Assembly: GCA_022340185.1 (NCBI GenBank)
Contig: JAJDOK010000123.1
Location: 1-64,000 of the forward strand
Source: Salaquimonas sp.
GTDB taxonomy: Bacteria > Pseudomonadota > Alphaproteobacteria > Rhizobiales > Rhizobiaceae
Length of the DNA stretch: 64,000 nucleotides
Reading direction: 5' to 3'
Below are positions 1 through 8,606 of this stretch, piece by piece (position 1 is the stretch's first letter; each line of letters begins with the position of its first letter). The notes under the pieces were generated by a model. It did not search any database, had not been told where the DNA came from, and saw nothing but the letters and a program-made list of their open reading frames with translations. The position numbers and the translations under genes are program-made.

Positions 1-1
1 A

Positions 2-601
2 TTCGGCGACCATACCCTGGCCATTCTGGATCACTACGGCATCGGCAAACTGCGCTGGATCGGCACCTCCATGGGCGCGCTGCTCGGCATGGTGCTCGCC
101 GCAGGTCAGCTCAAGGATCGTATCAGCCATCTGGTCATCAACGATATCGGACCAGTCATCCCGCCCGAGGCGATCGCGCGTATCGTCACCTATGCCGGCA
201 ACCCGCCGACCTTCGATACGGTGGCCGAACTGGATAACTGGCTGAGAACAGTCTACGCCCCCTTCGGCGACAATTCCGACGCCTTCTGGCGCCGCATGAC
301 CGATACCTCGATGCGCCGTACCGATGCCGGCAAGGTAACTGTGCATTACGACCCGAAAATGGTTGTCCACCTCACGGCGCAGCCGCAGGATTTCGATCTC
401 TGGGCGCAATGGGACACCATCACCGCGCCGACCCTGATCCTGCGTGGCGAAATTTCCGACGTGCTGCCGGCTTCAGTCGCAGACGAGATGTGTGGCCGCG
501 GTCCGAAGCCAAAATGCGAGGTCTTTCCCGATGTCGGCCATGCACCGACGCTCGCCACGACCCGCGAGATCGCCCTGCTGCGCGATTTCCTCGCCGGATG
601 A
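2..601 (+). CDS. alpha/beta hydrolase, 5' end cut by the window edge
   Basis: The frame is open from base 2, so the gene begins upstream of the window; the first ATG inside it (base 71) is internal. The visible part has the nucleophile elbow G-T-S-M-G at bases 62-76, a later R-G-E-I-S-D segment that would supply the acid, and D-V-G-H-A-P near the C-terminus with the catalytic His. This is the complete C-terminal two thirds of an alpha/beta-hydrolase fold esterase or lactonase. The substrate cannot be read from the sequence. It ends 95 bases before an altronate dehydratase on the same strand, so co-transcription is possible. Family assignment is firm; function is open. Confidence 0.85.
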   Translation, partial: FGDHTLAILDHYGIGKLRWIGTSMGALLGMVLAAGQLKDRISHLVINDIGPVIPPEAIARIVTYAGNPPTFDTVAELDNWLRTVYAPFGDNSDAFWRRMTDTSMRRTDAGKVTVHYDPKMVVHLTAQPQDFDLWAQWDTITAPTLILRGEISDVLPASVADEMCGRGPKPKCEVFPDVGHAPTLATTREIALLRDFLAG

Positions 602-696
602 ACCCACCGACGGGCACGCCTTTCAGATCGTGATAGCGCTAACGCGCGCATTCCGCTAAATCCTGATTTTCCTCGCTTGAATACGGGAGAACCAGC

Positions 697-2217
697 GTGA
701 GCACTGCCGCAAACTGGGTTCGGCTGCATGAAGCCGACAATGTCGTCACCGTGACAAGACCGATCGAGGCTGGAGCGCAGATGGATTCGGTTACCGCCAA
801 CGGCCTGATTCCGCGCGGCCACAAGATCGCGACGGCAAGGATTCCCGCCGGCCAGCCCGTGCGCAAATATGCGCAGGTCATCGGCTATGCCTCGATAGAC
901 ATCATGCCGGGCGATCACGTCCACACCCACAATGTCGAATTCCGCAACACCAATGCCGATTATGAATTCTCGACCGATCTGCGCCCCGTCGACATGGTGC
1001 CGGAAGCCAACCGCGACACATTTGAGGGTTTCCGCAGGGCCAACGGCAAAATCGGCACCCGCAACTATGTCGGCATCATCACCTCGGTGAACTGTTCGGC
1101 GACGGCGGCGCGCATGATCGCCGACGCCTTTGGTCCGGAAGAACTGGCGCAATATCCCAATGTCGATGGCGTCGCCGCCTTCGTCCACGGCACCGGCTGC
1201 GGCATGGCCGGCTCCGGCGAGGGTTTCGACACCCTGCAGCGTGTCATGTGGGGCTATGCCGGTCACCCCAACCACGCCGCCACGCTGATGGTCGGCCTCG
1301 GCTGCGAGATAAACCAGATCGACTGGCTGATCGAGGCGCACGGCCTCGAGCGCGGCCCGACCTTCCAGGCCATGAACATCCAGGATGTGGCGGGCCTTAG
1401 ACGAACCGTCGAACTGGGCATCGACAAGGTACGCGCCATGCTGCCCGAAGCGAACGAGGCACGGCGAGAGCCCTGCCCGGCCTCCGAACTGATCGTCGGC
1501 CTGCAATGCGGCGGATCCGACGCCTGGTCCGGCATCACCGCCAACCCGGCATTGGGTTATGCCTGCGACCTGATCGCCGCGCAGGGCGGTGCCGGCGTGC
1601 TGGCTGAAACGCCTGAAATCTACGGCGCCGAACATCTGCTGACCCGCCGTGCGAAAGACCGCAGGACCGGCGAGCAACTCGTCGAACGCGTCCGCTGGTG
1701 GCAGGATTATACCGCGCGCAATCTGGGCACGATGGACAACAACCCCTCGCCCGGCAACAAGCGCGGCGGGTTGACCACCATCCTGGAAAAATCGCTCGGC
1801 GCGGCGGCCAAGGGCGGCACCACACCCTTGAACGCCGTCTACAAATACGGCGAGCCGGTTCGCGAAAAGGGCTTCGTCTTCATGGATTCGCCGGGCTACG
1901 ACCCGGCTTCCGTCACCGGACAGATCGCGTCGGGCTGCAATCTGATCGCGTTCACCACCGGGCGTGGCTCGGCCTTCGGCTCCAAGCCCGCACCCTGCAT
2001 CAAGATAGCGACCAACAGCGAAATGTATGAACGCATGGTGGATGACATGGACGTCAATGCCGGCGACATGCTTTCTGCCGGTGTGACGCTGGAAGAAAAG
2101 GGCAAGGAAATCTACGATCTTCTGCTGCGCGTCGCTTCGGGCGAAAAATCGAAATCCGAAGCACAGGGCCTCGGTGATTATGAATTCGTGCCCTGGCAGA
2201 TCGGTGCGGTGATGTAA
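697..2217 (+). CDS. uxaA: altronate dehydratase family protein (UxaA type)
   Basis: 506 residues, starting at GTG 697 behind a GGGAG Shine-Dalgarno. An N-terminal SAF domain (about residues 10-85, G-D-H-V-H-T-H) is followed by the UxaA catalytic region with G-K-I-G-T-R-N-Y, H-G-T-G-C-G-M, C-G-G-S-D-A-W-S-G and G-S-A-F-G-S-K-P motifs. The length matches full single-chain altronate dehydratases, where E. coli UxaA is about 495 residues. These enzymes dehydrate D-altronate to 2-keto-3-deoxygluconate in hexuronate breakdown; relatives act on galactarate and other sugar acids. No other uronate gene is adjacent, so the true sugar-acid substrate is uncertain. The preceding hydrolase could be a partner, such as a lactonase, but this is inference. 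Confidence 0.88.
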   Translation: MSTAANWVRLHEADNVVTVTRPIEAGAQMDSVTANGLIPRGHKIATARIPAGQPVRKYAQVIGYASIDIMPGDHVHTHNVEFRNTNADYEFSTDLRPVDMVPEANRDTFEGFRRANGKIGTRNYVGIITSVNCSATAARMIADAFGPEELAQYPNVDGVAAFVHGTGCGMAGSGEGFDTLQRVMWGYAGHPNHAATLMVGLGCEINQIDWLIEAHGLERGPTFQAMNIQDVAGLRRTVELGIDKVRAMLPEANEARREPCPASELIVGLQCGGSDAWSGITANPALGYACDLIAAQGGAGVLAETPEIYGAEHLLTRRAKDRRTGEQLVERVRWWQDYTARNLGTMDNNPSPGNKRGGLTTILEKSLGAAAKGGTTPLNAVYKYGEPVREKGFVFMDSPGYDPASVTGQIASGCNLIAFTTGRGSAFGSKPAPCIKIATNSEMYERMVDDMDVNAGDMLSAGVTLEEKGKEIYDLLLRVASGEKSKSEAQGLGDYEFVPWQIGAVM

Positions 2218-2368
2218 TCACCGCATCTGTTCATCGTGTGTTTGAACACGTTGCGCCGACCATGCGAATACCTGTTTTGACAACCAACAGCCCCGCTCTT
2301 GCATTTACCCGGCGCGGTATGGACAATGGCCACGTCGGATGACACTGGATGTCGCCACCGGAGACAGC

Positions 2369-4474
2369 ATGCGTCCCTGGACCGTGTCATTGATGTTGCT
2401 GGCCGCGCTTTTCGTGGCGGCCATTACTGGAGCGTGCGAAGCCAGCGCGAGCCAAGAAAGGCGTGTGGCGTTGGTGATCGGCAATAGCGCCTATGAAAAC
2501 GTCCCCGAACTGCCCAATCCGCGCAACGATGCCGAGGCGATCTCCGCCGCGCTGACGCGCCTTGATTTCGAGGTCATCGAGGGGCTCGACCTGAAGCGCC
2601 CGCAACTGGTCGACAAGATACGCCAGTTTGCCCGCCAGATGCGCGGCGCCGACATCGCGCTGCTGTTTTATGCCGGTCACGGCCTACAGGTCGGCGGCCG
2701 CAACTACCTCGTCCCCGTCGACACCGAACTGCTCGACGAGGCCGATCTCGAATTCGAGACCGTCCCCCTCGACGTCATCATGGCGCAGATGGAGCGCGAA
2801 CCGCGCACCAATCTGATCTTCCTGGACGCCTGCCGCAACAATCCGCTGGCGCGCAATCTGGCCCGTTCGATGGGCACACGTTCCGCCGGTGTCGGGCGCG
2901 GCCTGGCGCCGATCGAATCCGGCGTCGGCACGCTGATCGCCTTTGCCACCCAGCCGGGCAATGTCGCGCTCGATGGCGACAACGGCAACAGCCCGTTCAC
3001 CAGCGCACTGATCAAGCATATCGAGACGCCCGGCGAGGACATTGCCGTCGTCCTGCGCAAGGTCCGCCAGGACGTCATTGACGAGACCGATGGACGCCAG
3101 GTGCCATGGGGCAATTCCTCGCTCACCGGCAGCGTGATCCTGAAGCGTGGCAACAAGCCGCCAATTGCCGACAATGCGCTTCAAAAACAGTTGGAAGAAA
3201 TGCGCCAGCGCCTGGAAGAAGCCGAGAAAAAGCTGCGCGGCGAGGACAACGGAACGAAGGTCGCGGCAAAGGCCGAAACATCCTCCGCCAAATCGCCGGA
3301 CCAGGGAGGCCCCGAAAAGAGTTCAACCGCTGCGGATAATCCTGCCGCCGCTCCTGCTGCAGACACCGTGGCCGCTGGAAACCCGACGCCCGAAAAACAG
3401 GAACTGGAAGTGGCTTCCCTGCCCAGTTCTCTGTCCAGCCCCTCCGCCGGGCAGGTTGATGGCGCGAAGGCGCCAGCGGAAACCTCGGCCGACGTCGGGG
3501 AAGCTGATGCGGCCTCGCGCGATCTCCAGATCGCAAGACGCGTGAATTCGCCGAGAACCTGGCAATTGTTCCTGCGGCGCCATGGTTCGGACGCCAGCTA
3601 TGCCGAACAGGCCATCGCCTCAATCGATCCCGAAGCAGGCGGTGACGGAACCGCTGCCAGAGACCTCGAATCGGTGATCGGATTGAACCGGGAAACCCGT
3701 ACAACCATCCAGCAAACCTTGGCGAGCCAAGGTATCACGGTCGGCGCGCCTGATGGCGTATTCGGTCCGATGACACGAAACGCAATCACCAAATACCAGC
3801 AATCGGTCGGATTGCCGGCCACCGGCTATGTCGATCCCGCTCTGCTGCGCAAGCTTGGCGTGGCGTTGAACATGCGCGACGACGGCGACTTTACCAGTGG
3901 TTCGCTGGCCAAGAGTTACGCAGCCGACGAACTGGAACAATTGGGAGAGGAGCACAAGGTTGCCGAAGCATTTCGCTGCCTGCAAGCTGAAACGAATTAC
4001 GGCCACTATATCTATGGTCGCTACAAGGGGAGATATTACATCGCCGTAAATGAGCTGAAGCAACATACCAGTGCGGCGCAATTCAAGGAAATGGCGAAGA
4101 AATGCGGCGGCAGTCTCGCGACCATTGCTTCCGCCGCAATCAATGAATTCCTTTACGACATGATCGACGAGAGCCCCGACTTCTTCAGGACCGGCAGTGA
4201 CGGCAAATGGGATTACAAGAGCGGCCCGATCATCGGTCTGGTGAAGACCGGTAATTATGCCAGCCCGAAAGTCGGATGGCACTGGGACAGCGGCGAGAAA
4301 TCAAACTACCGCAACTGGTTTCCAGGCCAGCCGGATAATGGTTCCAAATATGTGAGCTATACCGGATTTGTTGGCGTTGCGAAGAAGGGTACGCGCGATC
4401 CCGCCAAATTGCGCGCCGACAAATGGAACGACACGAACGATTTGCGCAATGGCTTTATCATGCAGCTTGACTGA
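2369..4474 (+). CDS. secreted caspase-like (C14) protein with peptidoglycan-binding-like and C-type-lectin-like domains
   Basis: The start at ATG 2369 is preferred over 2339 because it gives a clean signal peptide (residues 1-27, hydrophobic core L-M-L-L-A-A-L-F-V). Residues about 32-270 form a caspase p20-like domain with catalytic His104 in Y-A-G-H-G and Cys155 in D-A-C-R-N-N, both intact. A short coiled coil rich in Q, E and K (about 275-295) and a low-complexity Ala/Pro/Glu linker (about 300-390) follow. Residues about 440-500 resemble a peptidoglycan-binding repeat (D-G-V-F-G-P-M-T-R). The last 160 residues look like a C-type lectin fold (Y-R-N-W-F-P-G-Q-P-D-N and W-N-D-T-N-D). Bacterial caspase homologues with extra binding domains are known. 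This combination suggests an envelope or extracellular protease that recognises glycan, which is inference. Confidence 0.85.
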   Translation: MRPWTVSLMLLAALFVAAITGACEASASQERRVALVIGNSAYENVPELPNPRNDAEAISAALTRLDFEVIEGLDLKRPQLVDKIRQFARQMRGADIALLFYAGHGLQVGGRNYLVPVDTELLDEADLEFETVPLDVIMAQMEREPRTNLIFLDACRNNPLARNLARSMGTRSAGVGRGLAPIESGVGTLIAFATQPGNVALDGDNGNSPFTSALIKHIETPGEDIAVVLRKVRQDVIDETDGRQVPWGNSSLTGSVILKRGNKPPIADNALQKQLEEMRQRLEEAEKKLRGEDNGTKVAAKAETSSAKSPDQGGPEKSSTAADNPAAAPAADTVAAGNPTPEKQELEVASLPSSLSSPSAGQVDGAKAPAETSADVGEADAASRDLQIARRVNSPRTWQLFLRRHGSDASYAEQAIASIDPEAGGDGTAARDLESVIGLNRETRTTIQQTLASQGITVGAPDGVFGPMTRNAITKYQQSVGLPATGYVDPALLRKLGVALNMRDDGDFTSGSLAKSYAADELEQLGEEHKVAEAFRCLQAETNYGHYIYGRYKGRYYIAVNELKQHTSAAQFKEMAKKCGGSLATIASAAINEFLYDMIDESPDFFRTGSDGKWDYKSGPIIGLVKTGNYASPKVGWHWDSGEKSNYRNWFPGQPDNGSKYVSYTGFVGVAKKGTRDPAKLRADKWNDTNDLRNGFIMQLD

Positions 4475-4523
4475 GTTGGCTATCCCCAATGGGTGATCGC
4501 CCGAATTTCCCGAAAGACGGACC

Positions 4524-5213
4524 TCAAACGCCGAGATAGCGGTCGCGGATATCGCCGGAGAGTTCATCCGGCGGGCCGGTCCACACCGTCGCTCCCTTTT
4601 CGAGGATAACGCAATGGTCGGCGACCGAAATCAGTTCGGCGAGCGTCTTGTCGACGACCAGGATTGAAAGACTGGTCCTTTTCAGTTCACGAACCGCGGC
4701 CCAGATTTCCTGGCGCACAACAGGGGCGAGACCTTCTGTCGCCTCGTCGAGCACCAGCAGCTTCGGATTGGTCATCAGGGCGCGACCGATCGCCAGCATC
4801 TGCTGTTCGCCGCCCGATAGCGTGCTGGCGCGCTGGTTGCGCCGCTCCTCCAGTCGCGGAAACAGGTGCGCCACCCGCTCGAAATCCCATGTGCCCGGCC
4901 GCGCGGCAGCTGTGAGGTTTTCCATCACGGACAGATTGGCGAAACATCGTCTGCCTTCCGGCACAAGGCCGATACCGAGCTGCGCCGTTTTGTGCGACGG
5001 CAATCGGCTCAATTCCTGCCCGGCGAAACGGATAGATCCCTGCGTCTGGGTGAGCATTCGGCAGAGCGAGCGGATCGTCGTCGTCTTGCCCATGCCGTTG
5101 CGGCCCATCAGCGCCACTGCCTCGCCTTCATTGACGGCAAGCGACACGCCGAACAGCGCCTGCGACGCGCCGTAAAAGGCCGTCAGACCTTCGATTTCCA
5201 GCAGCGCGCTCAT
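4524..5213 (-). CDS. livF: branched-chain amino acid-type ABC transporter ATP-binding protein (LivF)
   Basis: 229 residues. Walker A G-R-N-G-M-G-K-T-T near residue 37, signature L-S-G-G-E-Q-Q, Walker B L-L-V-L-D-E-A. The D-E-A-T-E-G-L-A-P ending of the Walker B/D-loop region is typical of LivF-type subunits. It is the last gene of a six-gene minus-strand operon and its ATG overlaps the livG stop by 4 bases, indicating translational coupling. It pairs with LivG to drive uptake through LivH/LivM. The start is well placed by the overlap. Substrate is not determined by this subunit. Confidence 0.93.
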   Translation of the reverse strand: MSALLEIEGLTAFYGASQALFGVSLAVNEGEAVALMGRNGMGKTTTIRSLCRMLTQTQGSIRFAGQELSRLPSHKTAQLGIGLVPEGRRCFANLSVMENLTAAARPGTWDFERVAHLFPRLEERRNQRASTLSGGEQQMLAIGRALMTNPKLLVLDEATEGLAPVVRQEIWAAVRELKRTSLSILVVDKTLAELISVADHCVILEKGATVWTGPPDELSGDIRDRYLGV

Positions 5214-5962
5214 GCCGCCTCCTCGCCGAGATAGGCGCGGCGCACCTCCTCATTGGCGCGGATTTCTTCCACGCTACCGGTCGCGATCACCCTGCCATAG
5301 ACCAGCACCGAGATCCGGTCGGCGAGCGAGAAGACCGCGTCCATGTCGTGCTCGACCAGCAGAATCGGCGCCTCGGTGCGCAGGCCGTCCAGAAAACCGG
5401 TCAGCTGTTTCGAACCCTCCGGGCCCATGCCCGCCATGGGCTCGTCGAGCAGGAATGCCTTTGGCTTCAGGGCCAGCGCCACGGCAATTTCAAGCTGGCG
5501 CTTTTCCCCGTGTGAAAGGTCGGCGGTGCGTACGCCGCTGCGTTCCTTCAGCCCGGTTTGCTCCAGATAGCCAAGCGCCGGTTCGACCAGCCAAGCATCT
5601 GTCAGTACCGGACGGAAGAAACGGAAGACGTGACCGCTCGCGGCTTGAACCGCCAGTACCACATTCTGCAGCACGGTGAATTCCGGCGCCAGTGACGACA
5701 CCTGGAAGGTACGCGCCAGACCGAGCCGCGCCCGCTCGGCGACGCTCAGATTCCCGATCTCCTGTCCTTCGAAGCGGATCGAGCCTGAATCGTGGCGGAT
5801 CGCGCCGGTGATCTGGTTGATCAGCGTCGATTTTCCCGCCCCGTTCGGCCCGATCAGCGCATGGATCTCTCCTTGCATCAGGTCGAGATTGACGTGATCG
5901 CTCGCCGCCAGTGCACCGAACCGCTTGGAGAGATCGATGACGGAAAGAACCGGTTCAACCAT
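5210..5962 (-). CDS. livG: branched-chain amino acid-type ABC transporter ATP-binding protein (LivG)
   Basis: 250 residues. Walker A G-P-N-G-A-G-K-S-T near residue 38, a signature reduced to L-S-H-G-E-K-R as in other LivG subunits, Walker B F-L-L-D-E-P-M-A-G-M, and the H-loop L-V-E-H-D-M-D. The start overlaps the end of livM by 8 bases, and livF follows with a 4-base overlap. It is the second cytoplasmic ATPase of the importer. Nothing is missing from the catalytic motifs. Confidence 0.93.
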   Translation of the reverse strand: MVEPVLSVIDLSKRFGALAASDHVNLDLMQGEIHALIGPNGAGKSTLINQITGAIRHDSGSIRFEGQEIGNLSVAERARLGLARTFQVSSLAPEFTVLQNVVLAVQAASGHVFRFFRPVLTDAWLVEPALGYLEQTGLKERSGVRTADLSHGEKRQLEIAVALALKPKAFLLDEPMAGMGPEGSKQLTGFLDGLRTEAPILLVEHDMDAVFSLADRISVLVYGRVIATGSVEEIRANEEVRRAYLGEEAA

Positions 5963-6944
5963 GCCGCACCTGCCGTGAGACCAAGCCTAGAATGCCGCCG
6001 CGCGCGTAAAGCACCACGGCGAGCAGCAGCAGGCCGAGCGGCAGCTGCCAGTATTCGGTCAACCCGCCCAGATTGTGCTCAAGCACGATGTAGAGCGCCG
6101 CACCCGCCACCGGTCCGAAGATGCGCCCGACACCGCCAAGGATGACGAAGACCATGATCTCGCCCGAGGTGTGCCAGTTCAGCATGGCCGGACTGACGAA
6201 GCGGTTGAGATCGGCGTAAAGCGCGCCGGCAAGCGCGGTGATTGCCCCGGAGATGGCGAAAGCCATGAGCCTGATACCGAAGGGCTCGATGCCGACGGCT
6301 GCGAGCCGTGTCGCGTTCTGGCGGGCTGCTTGCAGCGCCAGGCCGAAACGCGAACGTGTCAGCACGAAGCAAAACGCCAGCGCCACCATGAGCACGACAT
6401 AGCAGATGAGAAAAAACTGCAGCGGATCAAGCGTGTTGAGGCCAGGAAAGGAGTCACGAACATAGATCGACAGTCCGTCCTCGCCGCCATAGGCGGGCCA
6501 GGAGATGGCGAAATAGTAGATCATCTGGGCGAAGGCGAGCGTGATCATGATGAAATAGACGCCGCCGGTTCGAAGACTGAGTGCGCCGATCGCCGCTGCC
6601 GCGATCGCGCCCGCGACCATGGCAACGAGCCAGATGACCGGCATAGACGTCGTGCCACTGATCTCGAATGGCCAAACGAAAACCGGCTCGTAATTGAGCG
6701 CATGGCTCGCCAGGATGCTGGCCGCATAGCCGCCCAGCCCGAAAAAGGCGGCATGCCCGAACGAGACAAGTCCGCCGAAGCCGAGTGCCAGATTGAGCCC
6801 GGCGCCGGCGAGCGCCAGGATCGCCACCTTGGTGGCCAGGGTCACGATGAACGGATCATCCAAGCCAAGCGCGATCAATGGCACGACGAGCAGCCCGGCC
6901 GCGAGCACGAGGCTTGCAAGCGCCTCGCGGTTCATGGCGCGCAT
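5955..6944 (-). CDS. livM: branched-chain amino acid-type ABC transporter permease (LivM)
   Basis: 329 residues with about ten hydrophobic segments. The conserved LivM block G-L-N-L-A-L-G-F-G-G-L-V-S-F-G-H-A-A-F lies near residues 48-67, and the cytoplasmic coupling loop R-S-R-F-G-L-A-L-Q-A-A-R-Q-N lies near residue 200. The start could be either of two ATGs (6944 or 6935). It lies 4 bases after livH and overlaps livG. It forms the inner-membrane channel with LivH. The family includes permeases for branched-chain amino acids, urea and various carboxylates, so the cargo is open. Confidence 0.92.
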   Translation of the reverse strand: MRAMNREALASLVLAAGLLVVPLIALGLDDPFIVTLATKVAILALAGAGLNLALGFGGLVSFGHAAFFGLGGYAASILASHALNYEPVFVWPFEISGTTSMPVIWLVAMVAGAIAAAAIGALSLRTGGVYFIMITLAFAQMIYYFAISWPAYGGEDGLSIYVRDSFPGLNTLDPLQFFLICYVVLMVALAFCFVLTRSRFGLALQAARQNATRLAAVGIEPFGIRLMAFAISGAITALAGALYADLNRFVSPAMLNWHTSGEIMVFVILGGVGRIFGPVAGAALYIVLEHNLGGLTEYWQLPLGLLLLAVVLYARGGILGLVSRQVRHG

Positions 6945-6948
6945 CCTC

Positions 6949-7869
6949 TCACGTTGCCTGCCCGAACAGGCCGCTCGGCCTGAATACCAGCACGCCGGCC
7001 ATCAGCACGTAGATCGCCATGGAAGCAAGCGCAGAGCCGACGGAAGTCGCGCTGGAAGCATCCATGAAAGAAGAAAAGGCGATCGGCAGCAGAAAGCGGC
7101 CGAGCGTATCGGTCAGGCCGACGAGCAGTGCGCCGACAAGCGCTCCCTTGATCGAACCGATGCCGCCGATCACGATGACGACGAAGGCGAGGATCAGCAC
7201 CGGTTCGCCCATGCCGACCTGCACCGACTGGATGGTGCCGACCAGCGCGCCGGCAAGTCCGGCAAGTGCTGCGCCGAGTGCGAATACGATGGTATAGAGG
7301 CCGGCGATGTCGACGCCGAGCGCCGCGATCATCTCGCGGTCGCTTTCGCCTGCACGGATGCGGATGCCGAGTCGCGTCTTCGCGATCAGCACGAACAGAC
7401 CCGCCGCGACAACGAGGCCGGCGACAATCAGCGCCAGGCGATAAAGCGGATATTCGATGCCGCCGGGCAGCATGACCGGACCGGCAAGCAATGGCGGCAC
7501 GGAGAGATAGAGCGGCTGGGAACCGAAATACCAGCGCGTGGCTTCGGAAAACACCAGGATCAGCGCGAAGGTCGCCAGCACCTGGTCGAGATGGTCACGG
7601 TCGTAAAGTCTGCGAATGACGGCGATCTCGACAAGCGCGCCGGCCGCCGCCGCGCCGATCAGGCTGGCCGCGAGACCAAGCCAGAACGAGCCGGTCGCCT
7701 TTGCCACGGCCGCGCAGGCAAACGCACCGACCATGTAGAGCGAACCATGCGCCAGATTGATCAGGCCCATCACGCCGAACACCAGCGTCAGCCCCGACGC
7801 CATCAAGAACAGCATGACACCCAGTTGCAGGCCGTTCAGCACCTGCTCGGCGATGAGCGCACCGGTCAT
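6949..7869 (-). CDS. livH: branched-chain amino acid-type ABC transporter permease (LivH)
   Basis: 306 residues, about eight membrane segments. The N-terminal block G-V-M-G-L-I-N-L-A-H-G-S-L-Y-M is diagnostic of LivH; the coupling loop T-R-L-G-I-R-I-R-A-G-E-S-D-R-E lies near residue 170. The ATG overlaps the stop of the preceding beta-keto acid cleavage enzyme by 4 bases (ATGA), so enzyme and permease are translationally coupled. That supports the idea that the enzyme acts on what the transporter brings in. Confidence 0.92.
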   Translation of the reverse strand: MTGALIAEQVLNGLQLGVMLFLMASGLTLVFGVMGLINLAHGSLYMVGAFACAAVAKATGSFWLGLAASLIGAAAAGALVEIAVIRRLYDRDHLDQVLATFALILVFSEATRWYFGSQPLYLSVPPLLAGPVMLPGGIEYPLYRLALIVAGLVVAAGLFVLIAKTRLGIRIRAGESDREMIAALGVDIAGLYTIVFALGAALAGLAGALVGTIQSVQVGMGEPVLILAFVVIVIGGIGSIKGALVGALLVGLTDTLGRFLLPIAFSSFMDASSATSVGSALASMAIYVLMAGVLVFRPSGLFGQAT

Positions 7870-8600
7870 GCAGGATGTCCTTCGCGCGCCAGGATCGCGC
7901 GCGCGGCGGCGACCAGTGCGGCGTTGTCGGGTGCCGGTGTACCATTGGGCAATGTCAGCACATCTTCGAAGCCGATCCGCGTTTGGTGGCCGAGTCGCGC
8001 GGCGGCTTCAACGCATGGCCACGCGCTTTGCCCCTCGCCATGCAGCAGGATCGGCGTCTTGGGACCGTTTTGGGAAAGGATACGCATGACGGCGTTCGCG
8101 TCGGCCAGCGCCGCTTCGCCCGGCACATCCGGCATCTCCACCAGAATGCGCAGCGGCGGCGGGCAATTCTTCAGGCCAACATAGCGCTTCGCGTCGGCCA
8201 CCGACCAGATGCCGGCCTCGATGCCGATACCAGCCCGCACCATCAGCGCCATCACCTCGGGCGCGTCTTCCTCGTTGAGATTGACCGAGACATAGTCGGG
8301 CAGTTCGCTCCAGCCTTTGATGTCGCCTTGGCGCGCGCGGCCGCCGGGTGCGATCCATGCGCCCGTGCCGATGCCGACGGGCACACCCGGCACCGACTCG
8401 TGGATGGCCTGAAGCGCGGCGGCGACATCGCCGGGCGCGAGGCTTTCCGCCCCATCGACGTCACGGGGATGGATATGCAGGCGTTGCGCCCCCGCCGCGC
8501 ACGCCGCGCGGGCATCGCGCGCCAGTTCGCCGGGCGTAACGGGAACGCGCGCCGGGTCACTCGGCGCGCGTCCTCCGTTCAGGCAGGCTTGCAGCATCAT
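7866..8600 (-). CDS. beta-keto acid cleavage enzyme (BKACE, formerly DUF849)
   Basis: 244 residues, a compact member of a family that is often 270-310. The N-terminal metal pair is present in L-H-I-H-P-R-D (about residues 40-46). The C-terminal I-G-F-E-D-V-L carries the expected metal-binding Glu, and G-T-P-A-P-D-N-A follows as in other members. BKACE enzymes are zinc-dependent and cleave a beta-keto acid with acetyl-CoA to acetoacetate and a CoA ester. It sits between the binding-protein gene (7 bases upstream) and livH (4-base overlap), so the importer may carry its substrate or precursor. Known BKACE substrates include 3-keto-5-aminohexanoate and dehydrocarnitine; which applies here is unknown. 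Confidence 0.87.
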   Translation of the reverse strand: MMLQACLNGGRAPSDPARVPVTPGELARDARAACAAGAQRLHIHPRDVDGAESLAPGDVAAALQAIHESVPGVPVGIGTGAWIAPGGRARQGDIKGWSELPDYVSVNLNEEDAPEVMALMVRAGIGIEAGIWSVADAKRYVGLKNCPPPLRILVEMPDVPGEAALADANAVMRILSQNGPKTPILLHGEGQSAWPCVEAAARLGHQTRIGFEDVLTLPNGTPAPDNAALVAAARAILAREGHPA

Positions 8601-8606
8601 GGATGC

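Noticed and set aside
346-1677. 443-codon minus-strand frame overlapping the hydrolase and uxaA
   Set aside because: It covers two well-supported plus-strand genes and has low-complexity composition.
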